A stretch of 64,000 nt of DNA from Streptomyces griseoaurantiacus. Lineage in GTDB: Bacteria; Actinomycetota; Actinomycetes; Streptomycetales; Streptomycetaceae. Shown here one piece after another: positions 1 through 9,341 of the stretch (its first letter is position 1; each line of letters opens with the position of its first letter). The notes below the pieces were generated by a model. That model saw only the letters and a list, made by a program, of their open reading frames with translations. It made no database searches and had not been told where the DNA came from. Location of the stretch: the NCBI GenBank assembly GCA_014656015.1, contig BNBP01000017.1, positions 42,710-106,709 on the forward strand, written 5' to 3'. A program made the translations under genes and the position numbers.

Positions 1-235
1 CCCCGCCTGGCCCGGGGCGCGCTACGGGCTCGGTCTGCTGAGCGTCCCGCTGAGCTGCGGAGGGAGCTACTACAGCCACGGCGGCGACCTCTTCGGCTAC
101 ACCACCCGCAACGGGTTCAGCGCCGACGGGCGGCACGTGGTCGTCGTGGCGGCGACGGGCGACGGCGACGAGGACACCACGCCCGCGGCCAACGCCGTGA
201 TCGACGAGCAGCTCTGCGCGGACGGCGGCCGGTAG
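1..235 (+). CDS. Serine hydrolase (beta-lactamase / D-Ala-D-Ala carboxypeptidase family), C-terminal fragment
   Basis: An open frame enters from the left edge and stops at TAG 233-235, giving about 77 residues. It reads PAWPGARYGLGL, then YYSHGGDLFGYTTRNGFSAD, then a run of valines and alanines. The HGG followed by a G-x-T/S turn and the late hydrophobic strand match the third active-site box (KTG/HxG equivalent) of class C beta-lactamase-like serine hydrolases, which are secreted or membrane-bound peptidases or esterases in Streptomyces. The N-terminal SxxK box lies outside the window, so the exact activity cannot be judged. The family call comes from this tail only. Confidence 0.7.
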   Translation, partial: PAWPGARYGLGLLSVPLSCGGSYYSHGGDLFGYTTRNGFSADGRHVVVVAATGDGDEDTTPAANAVIDEQLCADGGR

Positions 236-285
236 GGCGACCTCCGCGTACAGGGCGGGCGGGGGCGTCGGGCAGAATCGACGGC

Positions 286-996
286 ATGACCACCCCCGAG
301 TCCCAGCCGCCCGCCCCCGAGCCCTCGGAGCCTTCGGAGCCCTCGGTGTCCGACCAGGTCCACCGCTCCTCGGCCGGCATCGCCGGCGGGGTGATGCTCC
401 TCGCCCTGGTGGCGTGGCTCGGCATCGACGCACTGGTCGTCGGCAAGGGCCGCACGCCCTGGCTGGCGCTGGCGGCGATGATCGTCGTCGTGCCCCTGGT
501 GGCCGCGTTCACGCTGCGGCCCGCCGTCTTCGTGGGCCGGGACCGGCTGCGCGTCCGCAACCCCTTCCGGGTGATCGTGCTGCCGTGGGGCTCGGTGGCC
601 TCGCTGCGCTCCGGCTACTCCAACGAGGTCGTCGCGAGCAGCGGCACCAAGTACCAGCTCTGGGCGCTGCCGGTGTCGCTGCGCGGCCGCAAGCGGGCGG
701 CCCGCCACGAGGCGAGGCAGACGGCGGAGGGCATCGGCCGGGGTGGCTCCGGCCGGCGCGGCGGACTGCTCGGCGGCCTCGGCGGCGGCCAGGGGAGCGT
801 GCGGGGCGCCGCCGCGACCGAGGGGCCGGTGCGGGCGCAGACCGACCAGGTCATGGACGACCTGAAGGACCTCGCCGAGCGGCGGGGCGGGGCGGAGACG
901 GCCCAGGGCGAGCCGAGCGTGCGCTGGGCGTACGAGGTGCTCGGCCCGGTGGCCGCCGGCCTGATCGTCCTCGCGATCCTCCTGGCCACGGGCTGA
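286..996 (+). CDS. PH-like domain membrane protein
   Basis: 236 residues. Residues 1-25 are a Pro/Glu/Ser-rich cytoplasmic tail, followed by two hydrophobic helices at about 32-50 and 60-79. Then comes a beta-rich stretch containing VGRDRLRVRNPFRVIVLPW that fits a bacterial PH-like (bPH) fold, a Gly-rich linker near residues 145-170, and a last hydrophobic helix at the C-terminus (VAAGLIVLAILLATG). Streptomyces genomes carry many such proteins and their function is unknown. There is no clear Shine-Dalgarno. A CAGAAT hexamer at 273-278 ends 7 nt before the ATG, suggesting a leaderless message. It stands alone before the two-component genes. Confidence 0.8.
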   Translation: MTTPESQPPAPEPSEPSEPSVSDQVHRSSAGIAGGVMLLALVAWLGIDALVVGKGRTPWLALAAMIVVVPLVAAFTLRPAVFVGRDRLRVRNPFRVIVLPWGSVASLRSGYSNEVVASSGTKYQLWALPVSLRGRKRAARHEARQTAEGIGRGGSGRRGGLLGGLGGGQGSVRGAAATEGPVRAQTDQVMDDLKDLAERRGGAETAQGEPSVRWAYEVLGPVAAGLIVLAILLATG

Positions 997-1135
997 GCCC
1001 GGGGCCCGGGGCCCCTCCCCCCGGCACCCGTGCCGTGCGCCGGCCACCGCCTGCCCCCGGGGTCTGCGCGCGCTGCACCCGCCGGCGCCCCGTCCGTACC
1101 TCCCCGCGCCCGGCCGCGACATCTAGGCTGGGGCC

Positions 1136-2377
1136 ATGACCCCAGCGCAGAGAGAACGCCCACGCGCCCTGCTCGCGGGGTCCTCGCGCGCGTGGGTGCG
1201 GCTCCTTCCGTGGGGGCTCGCGTTCGTGCTGTGCGTCGCGCTGCTCCCCACGACCATCGTGGTCCTCGGCGGCGACTACGGCCTGAACCCGGGAGTGGCC
1301 GCCGCGTTGGCCGTGGCGCAGTCCGCCCCGCTGCTGCTCGCCGTCGTACGGCCGCTCCAGGCCTGGTACGTGATCTTCGCCGCGGATGTGGCGGGGGCGC
1401 TGGCGCTGCTCGTCGTCGACTTTCCCCAGCGGCTGCTGTGGCCGTTCCCGCCGATGGCGATCGTCGGGTACGTCGGCCTCTGCCTCGCCCTCGGCCTGCG
1501 CGAACGCGCCCGCACGCTGCTGCTGGTGTGGTCGGCCACGGCGGTCGCCAACGTGACCCTCGCCTTCTTCGCACCGCACGACGAAGGCGCCAGGGGACTG
1601 CTCCTCACCCTCCTCGGGGGCGTCGCGCTCCTGCTCGGCGCCGTGGTCAGGGAGCGGTCCGAGGCGCAGCGCAGGCTGGCCGAGCAGGAGACGATCAGCG
1701 AGGCCGAGCGCGGTCGGCGGACGCTGCTGGAGGAGCGCGCCCGCATCGCCCGGGAGCTGCACGACGTGGTGGCACACCACATGTCCGTCATCACGGTGCA
1801 GGCGAACACCGCCGAGTACCGCATCGACCGGCTCTCACCCGTGGTGCGGGACGAGTTCACGTCCATCGCGGCCACCGCGCGCGAGTCCCTCGGGGAGATG
1901 CGACGGCTGCTCGGCGTGCTGCGCAACGAGGAGGCGCGGGGCGACCTCGAGCCGCAGCCGGGGCTCGCGCGCATCGGGCAGCTCGTGGAGGCCACGGCCA
2001 GGGTCCGGGGGCCGGTGGAGTTCACCCCCTGCGAGGCCGAGGTGCCCGAGGCGGTGGGCCTGTCCGCGTACCGGATCGTCCAGGAGGCCCTGTCGAACGT
2101 CGTCCGGCACGCGCCGGGCGCCCGCACGCGGGTGGCGCTGTCGGTGTCGGAGCCCGGCCCCGGGCCGGGCGAGTGGCTCACCGTCCTCGTCGTCAACGGC
2201 CCGCCGCCGGAACGGTCCGGCGGCGGGCCGCTGGAGTCGGGCGGCACCGGGCACGGCCTGGTCGGCATGCGTGAACGGGTGCGGCTCGTCGGTGGCACCC
2301 TCGACGTGGGACCGCTGGAGGACGGCGGTTTCCGGGTGGCGGCCCGGCTCCCCCTGAGCGACAAGGAACTCATGTGA
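1136..2377 (+). CDS. Sensor histidine kinase, NarL/DesK type (HisKA_3)
   Basis: 413 residues. The N-terminal half (about residues 20-175) has four to five hydrophobic helices with short loops, so the input domain is membrane-embedded. A short helical linker leads to the dimerisation box RIARELHDVVAHHMSV, whose first His after EL is the expected phosphorylation site. The HATPase domain follows, with an N-box (ALSNVVRHA) and a glycine box (GTGHGLVGMRERV). Family knowledge says it autophosphorylates and passes phosphate to a LuxR-type regulator. That regulator is the next gene and overlaps by 4 bp (ATGTGA). A TAGGCT hexamer at 1124-1129 lies 6 nt before the ATG, so leaderless transcription is likely. 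The stimulus is unknown, and the ABC genes downstream are plausible targets. Confidence 0.93.
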   Translation: MTPAQRERPRALLAGSSRAWVRLLPWGLAFVLCVALLPTTIVVLGGDYGLNPGVAAALAVAQSAPLLLAVVRPLQAWYVIFAADVAGALALLVVDFPQRLLWPFPPMAIVGYVGLCLALGLRERARTLLLVWSATAVANVTLAFFAPHDEGARGLLLTLLGGVALLLGAVVRERSEAQRRLAEQETISEAERGRRTLLEERARIARELHDVVAHHMSVITVQANTAEYRIDRLSPVVRDEFTSIAATARESLGEMRRLLGVLRNEEARGDLEPQPGLARIGQLVEATARVRGPVEFTPCEAEVPEAVGLSAYRIVQEALSNVVRHAPGARTRVALSVSEPGPGPGEWLTVLVVNGPPPERSGGGPLESGGTGHGLVGMRERVRLVGGTLDVGPLEDGGFRVAARLPLSDKELM

Positions 2378-3048
2378 CGACGCGCGTCCTGATCGTCGAC
2401 GACCAGGCCATGGTGCGGGCCGGCTTCGCCGCCCTGCTGGCCGCCCAGAGCGACATCGACGTGGTGGGCGAGGCCCCCGACGGGGCGCGCGGCGTCGAAC
2501 TGAGCCGGCGCACGCACCCCGACGTCGTCCTGATGGACGTCCGGATGCCGGAGATGGACGGGCTGGAGGCCGCACGCCGGCTGCTGACGCCCCCCGCCGG
2601 GGTCACCCACGTGCCGCGCGTCCTGATGCTCACCACCTTCGACATCGACGACTACGTGTACGAGGCGCTGCGGGCCGGCGCGAGCGGCTTCCTGCTCAAG
2701 GACGCCCCGCCCGCCGACCTCATCGCGGCGGTCCGCGTCGTGGCCTCCGGCGACGCGCTCCTCGCGCCCTCCGTGACCCGCCGCCTCATCGCCGACTTCG
2801 CCAAGTCGCGTCCCGGCGGCCGGGGCGGGCCCGCGCAGCGGCTGAAGGGACTGACGCAGCGCGAGACCGAGGTCCTCACCCTGGTGGCCCGCGGCCTCTC
2901 GAACAGTGAGATCGCCGAGACGCTCGTACTGGCCGAGCAGACGGTGAAGACACACGTCAGCCGCGTCCTCACCAAGCTGGGCCTGCGCGACCGGGCCCAG
3001 GCCGTGGTCTTCGCCTACGAATCGGGCCTGGTGGCCCCGGGTGACTAG
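2374..3048 (+). CDS. Response regulator, NarL/LuxR family
   Basis: 224 residues from a GTG start inside the end of the kinase gene, so the two are translationally coupled. The receiver domain (residues 1-120) shows the acidic pocket VDDQ, the phospho-acceptor in VVLMDVRMPEMDG and the conserved Lys in FLLKDAPP. The C-terminal LuxR helix-turn-helix (about residues 160-215) has the usual LTQRETEVLTLVARG and SNSEIAETLVLAEQTVKTHV motifs. It is a cytoplasmic DNA-binding partner of the upstream kinase. A near-palindrome, CTACC-GG-GGTAG at 3086-3097, lies between this gene and the ABC pair. This is a possible binding site, by inference only. Confidence 0.95.
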   Translation: MTTRVLIVDDQAMVRAGFAALLAAQSDIDVVGEAPDGARGVELSRRTHPDVVLMDVRMPEMDGLEAARRLLTPPAGVTHVPRVLMLTTFDIDDYVYEALRAGASGFLLKDAPPADLIAAVRVVASGDALLAPSVTRRLIADFAKSRPGGRGGPAQRLKGLTQRETEVLTLVARGLSNSEIAETLVLAEQTVKTHVSRVLTKLGLRDRAQAVVFAYESGLVAPGD

Positions 3049-3085
3049 CTCCCGCACGGCTTCGCCGGGCCGTCTGGTGCACCCC

Positions 3086-3097
3086 CTACCGGGGTAG
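3086..3097. promoter_or_regulatory. Candidate operator upstream of the ABC pair
   Basis: CTACCGGGGTAG is an inverted repeat with 5-bp arms around a 2-bp centre. It lies in the 143-bp gap between the response regulator and the ABC transporter genes. Position and symmetry suit a NarL-type regulator site for the adjacent two-component system. A single site is weak evidence. Confidence 0.3.
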
Positions 3098-3191
3098 CAC
3101 CCCCACTTCGGTTCCGGGGTATGACGCCCCGGACGCGTCCCTTCCCGCACTCTTCGGTTCGACACGCGAAGCATGCGACAGGGAGACGGAC

Positions 3192-4037
3192 ATGAGGGTG
3201 CGCAAGGGCAGGCGGCAGAAGGCGGACGGCGGGCAGGGGGCGGAGGTCCGGCCGGAGGCCCCCGGAGCCACGCCCGGCCTCGCCGTCGAACTGCGCGGGG
3301 TCCGGCGGCAGTACGGCCGCGGGGCGGGCACCGTGCACGCCCTCGCCGGCATCGACCTCGGGCTGCGCCGCGGCACGTTCACCGCCGTCATGGGGCCCTC
3401 GGGGTCCGGCAAGTCCACGTTCCTGCAGTGCGCCGCCGGGCTCGACCGGCCGACGGCGGGCTCCGTGCGCCTCGGCGGCACCGAGATCACCGGCATGAGC
3501 GAGAACGAGCTCACCGAGCTGCGCCGCAGCCGCCTCGGCTTCGTCTTCCAGGCATTCAACCTGCTGCCCTCGCTCACCGTGGAGCAGAACGTGCTGCTCC
3601 CGATGCGCCTTGCCGGGCAGCGCCAGGAGCGGCGCCGGGCCGAGGAGGTGCTCGCCCGGGTCGGGCTCGCCGACAAGGCGCGGCGCCGGCCCGGCGAACT
3701 CTCGGGCGGTCAGCAGCAGCGCGTGGCCGTGGCCCGCGCACTGATCACCGCACCCGACGTGATCTTCGCGGACGAACCCACCGGCGCCCTCGACACCGGC
3801 ACCGCCGCCGAGGTGCTCGGCCTCCTGCGCGACGCGGTGGACACCCTCGGCGCCACGGTCGTCATGGTCACCCACGACCCCACCGCGGCCGCCTGGGCCG
3901 ACCGGGTGCTGTTCCTCGCCGACGGCGCCTTCGCCGACCGCCTCGAGCGCGGTTCGGCGGAGGGGATCGCGGCCCGGATGACCGCGCTCACCTCCCGCGC
4001 CCCCCGTGAGGCCACGGCAGCGGGGGTGACCGTATGA
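3192..4037 (+). CDS. ABC transporter ATP-binding protein (MacB/LolD type)
   Basis: 281 residues. A basic N-terminal extension of about 35 residues precedes the ATPase. Visible motifs are Walker A GPSGSGKST, the Q-loop in FVFQAFNLLPSLTVEQN, signature LSGGQQQRVAVARAL, Walker B VIFADEPTGALD and the H-loop in VMVTHD. This is the type that pairs with FtsX/MacB-like permeases in peptide, lipoprotein or antibiotic export or sensing. The permease follows with a 4-bp overlap (ATGA). GGGAGACGG sits just before the ATG as ribosome-binding site. Two-component plus ABC arrangements of this kind often respond to cell-envelope stress, but the substrate cannot be read from sequence. Confidence 0.94.
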   Translation: MRVRKGRRQKADGGQGAEVRPEAPGATPGLAVELRGVRRQYGRGAGTVHALAGIDLGLRRGTFTAVMGPSGSGKSTFLQCAAGLDRPTAGSVRLGGTEITGMSENELTELRRSRLGFVFQAFNLLPSLTVEQNVLLPMRLAGQRQERRRAEEVLARVGLADKARRRPGELSGGQQQRVAVARALITAPDVIFADEPTGALDTGTAAEVLGLLRDAVDTLGATVVMVTHDPTAAAWADRVLFLADGAFADRLERGSAEGIAARMTALTSRAPREATAAGVTV

Positions 4038-6583
4038 GGCGCCCCAACGGACTCGCCCGTGAGGCCGTCCGTTTCCGGCCCGCGTCCTTCGCGGGCACCT
4101 TCCTCGCCCTGCTGATGTCCGCGCTGATCGTCTCCACCTGCGGCATCCTGCTCGAGACCGGCCTGCGCGCCTCGGTGCCGCCGGAGCGCTACGCGAGCGC
4201 GGCGGTCGTGGCCGCCGCCGACCAGAACGAGTATGTCGTCACCGGCAGCGGCGAGGACGAGGAGCGTGAGGCGACGCCGCTGCCCGACACGGCACGGCTG
4301 GACGCCGGGCTCGCGGCGAGGGCCGCCGGGGTTCCGGGCGTGGCCGCGGCCGTCGCGGACGTCACCTTCCCGGTGCGCACGGCGCACGCCGACGCGGGCT
4401 CCGGCGTCCGGGAACTGCCGGTTCCCGGCGGTGTCCTCACCGCCCACGGCTGGGGCGCGCACGCCTTCACCGGCACCGCGCTGACCAGCGGCTCCGCGCC
4501 CCGTGCGGGCGAGGTGGTGCTCGCCGCGGGGACGGCCCGCGCGGCGCACGCCGCCGTGGGCGACACCGTCGTGCTGGAGACCGCCGCGGGGCGGCAGGAC
4601 TTCCGCCTCTCCGGCGTCGCCGAGGTGGGGAAGGCGGACTTCCCCCGCGACGCCGGCACCGGCGCCGCACCCGACCTGGTCTGGTTCGCCGACACCCGGG
4701 CCGCGACGCTCGCCGGGCACCCGGGCAAGGTCGACGCGGTCGTCGTCGTGGCCGAACGCGGCACCGACACCGGCGCCCTGGCCGACGGCGTCGCACACGC
4801 CCTGGCCGGCTCCGGCGCCCTTGTCCACACCGGCGACGGCCGCGGTGCCGTCGAGGACCCGGGCCTCGGCTACGCCAAGGTGACGCTGTTCGCGATCGGC
4901 GGTTCCTTCGGCGGGATCGCCGCCCTCGTCGCGGTGTTCACCGCCGCGGGCACCGTCGCCCTCTCGGTCGGCCAGCGGGCCCGCGAGTTCGCCCTGCTGC
5001 GTGCCGTCGGTGCCACCCCGCGGCAGATCCGCCGCGCGGTCGCCTGTGAGGCGCTGCTGGTCGCCCCGCTCGCCGGAATCCTGGGCTGCCTGCCCGGCAT
5101 CGGGCTCGCGCACTGGTGGTTCGGGCAGCTCCAGGACAGGGGCGCCGTCCCGCACGCCGCCGGCCTGCACGTCTCCGCGTTCCCGATGCTCGCGGCCGTC
5201 GTCATGGGCCTGCTCACCGCGCTCGGTGCCGGCTGGATCGCCGGGCGCCGGCCCGCCCGGATCAAGCCGGGCCAGGCACTGTCGGAGGCTTCGGTGGAGC
5301 GGCTGCGGCCCGGAGTGGTCCGCACCCTCCTCGGGGTCGCCGCCCTGGTCGGCGGCTCGGTCCTCACCGGCGTGTCCGCCGGCTCCGCCGGGGACGACGC
5401 GGCCGGGGCCGCCCTCGGTGTCGTCATGTGCTTCATGCTCGCCGTCGGGCTGCTCGGCCCGCTGGTGGCCCGGCTGTGCGCGGGACTGTTCGGACTGCCG
5501 CTGCGGAGCGCGGGTCCGGCGGCGGGGCTGGCCGCCGCCAACTCCCGTGTCAACGCCCGCCGTCTCGCCTCCGCGATCACCCCGATCGCGCTCGCCGTGG
5601 CCTTCTCCTCCACGCTCGTCTTCATGCACACGAGCGAGCACCACGCCGCCGACAAGCAGCTGCGCGCGGGGCTCACCGCGGAACACGTGGTGAGCGACCC
5701 GGCCGGCCTCCCGGTGGACGCGGCCGCCCGCGCCGCCCGCGCCCCGGGCGTGGACACGGCCGTCGGACTGCTGCACACGCAGGTGCTGGTGCCGACCGGG
5801 TCCGGCGAGTTCCAGTCGCTGCTGGGCGCCTCGACCCAGGGCGTCTCCACCTCCGGGGCCGACCTGGCGAAGGTCGAGGACCTGGACGTGCGCGAGGGCA
5901 GCCTCGACCGGCTCGGCAGCGGCCGGATCGCCGTCGACCGGACCCTCGCGGAGTCGGCGGACGCCGGTGTCGGCGACCGGCTCCCGCTCTACCTCCCCGA
6001 CGGCACGAAGGTCAGCCCCGAGATCGTCGCCGTCTACGGGCGCGGCCTCGGCCTGTCCACGCTCACCATGGACCGGGCGTCCCTGGAGGGGCACGTCACC
6101 TCGCCCTACGACGACACACTGCTCGTACGGGGCGGCTCGCGGACGTCGCTCGCCGCCCTGGGCGAGGTCACCGACGTCTCCGGCTACGCCACCCGGCAGA
6201 GCCTCGACGCGCGGCTGGGCGCCTGGATGAACAACACCATGGCCGCGGTCCTCGGCGGCTTCGCGGCCGTCGCCGCCCTCAACACCCTGGTGATGACGGT
6301 CCTCGACCGCCGCCGCGAACTGGGCGCCCTGCGCCTGGTCGGCGCCACCCGGCGCCAGGTGCTGGCGATGCTCCGCTGGGAGGGGCTGCTGGTGGCCGCG
6401 GCGGGCCTGGTCCTCGGTTCCGCGATCGCCGCGGCCACGCTCATCCCGATGATCGACGGGGTGACGGGGGACGCCCCCTACGTGCCCCCGTCGATGTTCG
6501 GCGCCCTCACCCTCGCCACCGGCGGTCTGACCCTGCTCGCGGTCACGCTGCCGGGCCGGGCGGCACTGCGCCGAAGGCCGTAG
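4034..6583 (+). CDS. ABC transporter permease, FtsX/MacB-like, two FtsX domains
   Basis: 849 residues. Helix 1 (about residues 15-38) is followed by a large extracytoplasmic domain of about 240 residues. A first FtsX block of three helices (about 285-400) contains REFALLRAVGATPRQIRR. After a further helix pair and a second external domain, a last three-helix block contains RRRELGALRLVGATRRQVLAMLRWEG. The duplicated LLRAVGAT and LRLVGAT motifs mark the two FtsX domains. It partners the ATPase immediately upstream. Such permeases export or extract amphiphilic substrates or transmit a mechanical signal. It is transcribed with the ATPase and ends at a strong terminator shared with the opposing gene. 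Confidence 0.93.
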   Translation: MRRPNGLAREAVRFRPASFAGTFLALLMSALIVSTCGILLETGLRASVPPERYASAAVVAAADQNEYVVTGSGEDEEREATPLPDTARLDAGLAARAAGVPGVAAAVADVTFPVRTAHADAGSGVRELPVPGGVLTAHGWGAHAFTGTALTSGSAPRAGEVVLAAGTARAAHAAVGDTVVLETAAGRQDFRLSGVAEVGKADFPRDAGTGAAPDLVWFADTRAATLAGHPGKVDAVVVVAERGTDTGALADGVAHALAGSGALVHTGDGRGAVEDPGLGYAKVTLFAIGGSFGGIAALVAVFTAAGTVALSVGQRAREFALLRAVGATPRQIRRAVACEALLVAPLAGILGCLPGIGLAHWWFGQLQDRGAVPHAAGLHVSAFPMLAAVVMGLLTALGAGWIAGRRPARIKPGQALSEASVERLRPGVVRTLLGVAALVGGSVLTGVSAGSAGDDAAGAALGVVMCFMLAVGLLGPLVARLCAGLFGLPLRSAGPAAGLAAANSRVNARRLASAITPIALAVAFSSTLVFMHTSEHHAADKQLRAGLTAEHVVSDPAGLPVDAAARAARAPGVDTAVGLLHTQVLVPTGSGEFQSLLGASTQGVSTSGADLAKVEDLDVREGSLDRLGSGRIAVDRTLAESADAGVGDRLPLYLPDGTKVSPEIVAVYGRGLGLSTLTMDRASLEGHVTSPYDDTLLVRGGSRTSLAALGEVTDVSGYATRQSLDARLGAWMNNTMAAVLGGFAAVAALNTLVMTVLDRRRELGALRLVGATRRQVLAMLRWEGLLVAAAGLVLGSAIAAATLIPMIDGVTGDAPYVPPSMFGALTLATGGLTLLAVTLPGRAALRRRP

Positions 6584-6591
6584 TACGGGGG

Positions 6592-6626
6592 CGGGGCGGG
6601 AACCGGTGCGGCCGGTTCCCGCCCCG
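6592..6626. terminator. Bidirectional terminator hairpin
   Basis: A perfect 15-bp stem (arms 6592-6606 and 6612-6626) with a 5-nt loop sits between the convergent permease and phosphosugar mutase genes. There is no T-run, as is usual in Streptomyces, so termination is inferred from stem strength and placement. Confidence 0.75.
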
Positions 6627-6633
6627 CGGCCGT

Positions 6634-8283
6634 TCACAGCCCCGCGGCCTCGGCCACGTCCTCCTTCAGCGCCGCCAGCAGCGCCGCCGCCCGCTCCCGC
6701 GCCTGCCCCAGGCCGTCCCGGTCGGCGACCGGCACGACGACCTCCAGGTAGCACTTCAGCTTCGGCTCGGTGCCGCTCGGGCGGACGATGACCCGGGCGC
6801 CGTCCATCGTGTAGCGCAGGCCGTCCGTGGGCGGCAGCCGGTCGGTGCCCCGGGTAAGGTCCTCCGCCCCTCTCACGTCGAGCCCGGCCAGCCGCACCGG
6901 GGGCCGCTCGCGCAGCCGCCGCATGGCGTCGCCGATGACCGACAGGTCCTCCACCCGCACCGAGAGCTGGTCCGTGGCGTGCAGGCCGTGCTCGACGGCG
7001 AGGTCGTCGAGGAGGTCGAGGAGCGTGCGGCCCTCGGACTTCAGCCGGGAGGCCAGTTCCGTCAGCAGCAGCGCCGCCGTGATGCCGTCCTTGTCGCGCA
7101 CCCCCTCGGGGTCGACGCAGTAGCCGAGGGCCTCCTCGTAGCCGTAGCGCAGGCCCTCGACGCGGGCGATCCACTTGAAGCCGGTGAGGGTCTCCTCGTA
7201 CCCGAGGCCCGCCGCCGCGGCGATCCGGCCGAGGAGGGAGGAGGAGACGATCGACTCCGCGAACGTGCCGCTCACCCCGCGCCCGACCAGGTGGGCGGCG
7301 AGCAGCGCGCCGACCTCGTCGCCGCGCAGCATGCGCCATGCGCCGCCGTCCTTCACGGCGGCGGCGCACCGGTCGGCGTCCGGGTCGTTGGCGATCACCA
7401 GGTCGGGGTCGGCCTCCCGGGCGGTCGCGAACGCCAGGTCCATGGCGCCCGGCTCCTCCGGGTTGGGGAAGGCGACGGTCGGGAAGTCCGGGTCCGGCTC
7501 CGCCTGTTCGGCCACCAGCACCGGCTCGGGGAAGCCCGCCCGGGCGAACGCGGCCAGCAGGGTGTCCTTGCCGACGCCGTGCATCGCCGTGTAGACGGTG
7601 CGGGCGGTGCGCGGCGAGCCGGGGGCGAGGACGGCGTCGGTGCGGGCGAGGTAGGCATCGAGGACGGAGTCGTCGAGGACCTCCCAGCCGGAGTCCGGGC
7701 GGGGGACGTCGGCCAGGGCCGCGATCGCGTCGATCTCGGCGGCGATCCCGGCGTCGGCGGGCGGCACGATCTGCGAGCCGTCTCCCAGGTACACCTTGTA
7801 TCCGTTGTCCCGGGGCGGGTTGTGGCTCGCGGTGACCTCGACGCCGGCCACCGCGCCCAGGTGCCGGATCGCGAAGGCGAGCACGGGGGTCGGCAGCGGG
7901 CGGGGCAGCAGCGCCGCGCGCAGGCCCGCGCCGGTCATCACGGCGGCGGTGTCGCGGGCGAAGTCGGCCGACTTGTGGCGGGCGTCGTAGCCGATGACGA
8001 CGAGGCCGGCATCCGGCGCGTCCCCGTGCGGGGTGCCGTTCTTCCTCAGATACGCGGCGAGACCCGCGGCGGCGCGGATGACGACGGCGCGGTTCATCCG
8101 CCGGGGCCCGGCGCCGAGCTCGCCGCGCAGACCGGCGGTGCCGAACTCCAGCGTGCCGGAGAAGCGGTCGGTGAGCCCGGGGAGGTCGTGGGCGTCGAGG
8201 AGGGCCGCGAGTTCCTCGCGGGTGTCCGGGTCGGGGTCCTCCGCGAGCCATGCCTTGGCGCGGGCGAGGAGATCGTCGTGCAC
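6634..8283 (-). CDS. Phospho-sugar mutase (phosphoglucomutase/phosphomannomutase family)
   Basis: 549 residues from GTG. The four-domain alpha-D-phosphohexomutase layout is clear. GTAGLRGELGAGPRRMN opens domain 1, the phosphoserine loop is TASHNPPRDNGYK, the metal loop is NDPDADR, the sugar-binding loop lies in domain 3, and the phosphate-binding loop RPSGTEPKLK is near the C-terminus. It interconverts hexose- or pentose-1- and 6(5)-phosphates. Adjacency to purine nucleoside phosphorylase, about 120 bp away on the same strand, suggests use of ribose-1-phosphate or deoxyribose-1-phosphate as well as hexose phosphates. In Streptomyces it is often annotated manB or pgm. The length is typical of this longer subgroup. 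Confidence 0.93.
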   Translation of the reverse strand: MHDDLLARAKAWLAEDPDPDTREELAALLDAHDLPGLTDRFSGTLEFGTAGLRGELGAGPRRMNRAVVIRAAAGLAAYLRKNGTPHGDAPDAGLVVIGYDARHKSADFARDTAAVMTGAGLRAALLPRPLPTPVLAFAIRHLGAVAGVEVTASHNPPRDNGYKVYLGDGSQIVPPADAGIAAEIDAIAALADVPRPDSGWEVLDDSVLDAYLARTDAVLAPGSPRTARTVYTAMHGVGKDTLLAAFARAGFPEPVLVAEQAEPDPDFPTVAFPNPEEPGAMDLAFATAREADPDLVIANDPDADRCAAAVKDGGAWRMLRGDEVGALLAAHLVGRGVSGTFAESIVSSSLLGRIAAAAGLGYEETLTGFKWIARVEGLRYGYEEALGYCVDPEGVRDKDGITAALLLTELASRLKSEGRTLLDLLDDLAVEHGLHATDQLSVRVEDLSVIGDAMRRLRERPPVRLAGLDVRGAEDLTRGTDRLPPTDGLRYTMDGARVIVRPSGTEPKLKCYLEVVVPVADRDGLGQARERAAALLAALKEDVAEAAGL

Positions 8284-8404
8284 GGGTCAGCCTCTCTCGT
8301 TGTGGTGCGGTTCGGGGGCGCCTTGCGGGCCGGTCGCGCCCGCGCGGCGGGACCGCGGACCACCGGTGCGGCGCGGGTCCCCCGTGAGCGCCCCCCAGAA
8401 CGCG

Positions 8405-9229
8405 TCAGACGCGGTCCAGGACCTTCGTCAGCAGTGCCCCCATGCGGGCCGCGGAGTCGCGGCCGGCCTGGAGGACCTCCTCGTGGTTGAGGGGTTCGCC
8501 GGTCATTCCGGCCGCCAGGTTGGTGACCAGGGAGATGCCCAGCACCTCCGCGCCCGCCTCGCGGGCGGCGATCGCCTCCAGCACCGTCGACATGCCGACC
8601 AGGTCCGCGCCGATCGTGCGGGCCATGCGGATCTCCGCAGGGGTCTCGTAGTGCGGCCCGGGGAACTGGGCGTAGACGCCCTCCTCCAGACCGGGCTCGA
8701 TCTCCTTGCACAGCGCCCGCAGCCGGGGCGAGTACAGGTCGGTGAGGTCCACGAAGTTCGCGCCGACGATCGGTGAGGTCGCCGTGAGGTTGATGTGGTC
8801 GCTGATCAGCACCGGCTGCCCGGGGCGCATCGTCTCGCGCAGACCTCCGCAGCCGTTGGTCAGGACGACCGTCTTCGCTCCGGCGGCGACGGCCGTGCGC
8901 ACGCCGTGGGCGACCGAGGCGACCCCGTGACCCTCGTAGTAGTGGGTGCGGCCGAGGAAGACCAGGGCGCGCTTGCCGCCGAGGCGGTAGGAGCGCAGGC
9001 GTCCGCCGTGACCCTCGACGGCCGGCGGGGCGAAGCCCGGCAGGTCGGTGACGAGCAGTTCGGCCTCGGGCTCGCCGAGGGCGTCGACGGCGGGGGCCCA
9101 GCCGGAGCCCATCACGAGGGCGACGTCGTGGGTCTCGGCGCCCGTCAGCTCGCGCAGCCGCGCGCCGGCGGTGTCGGCGGCGGCGTAGGGGTCGCCCTGG
9201 CGGTCGTCCGGAAGAAGAGAAGCGTTCAC
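8405..9229 (-). CDS. Purine-nucleoside phosphorylase
   Basis: 274 residues from GTG at 9229, giving the conserved start MNASLLPDD. An in-frame TTG at 9235 is less likely. The trimeric class II PNP signature is present: [71 protein letters not shown] and [15 protein letters not shown]. It phosphorolyses (deoxy)guanosine and inosine to base plus (deoxy)ribose-1-phosphate in the cytosol, and the sugar phosphate can enter the neighbouring mutase. A TACTCT hexamer (minus strand, 9237-9242) ends 7 nt upstream of the GTG with no Shine-Dalgarno, pointing to a leaderless transcript. Confidence 0.95.
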   Translation of the reverse strand: MNASLLPDDRQGDPYAAADTAGARLRELTGAETHDVALVMGSGWAPAVDALGEPEAELLVTDLPGFAPPAVEGHGGRLRSYRLGGKRALVFLGRTHYYEGHGVASVAHGVRTAVAAGAKTVVLTNGCGGLRETMRPGQPVLISDHINLTATSPIVGANFVDLTDLYSPRLRALCKEIEPGLEEGVYAQFPGPHYETPAEIRMARTIGADLVGMSTVLEAIAAREAGAEVLGISLVTNLAAGMTGEPLNHEEVLQAGRDSAARMGALLTKVLDRV

Positions 9230-9341
9230 GCGCAAGAGAGTAGCCGTTTCGCGCCTACGCGCGTAGATGACGGAGGTCGCGGGAGTGCGATCGTTGTCGT
9301 GTCGTTTCCGAGGGCGCCCCTGGGGGCCTTCCGGGAAGGTC

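Noticed and set aside
3710..8251. A 1513-codon open frame on the minus strand antisense to the ABC permease and through the mutase gene in another frame
   Set aside because: High GC removes stop codons from all frames. The translation is Arg/Pro/Gly/Ala-rich with no domain, and real genes with clear motifs cover the same DNA.
5116..8490. A 1124-codon plus-strand open frame
   Set aside because: It spans the ends of two convergent genes and their terminator; composition is out-of-frame shadow, no family features.
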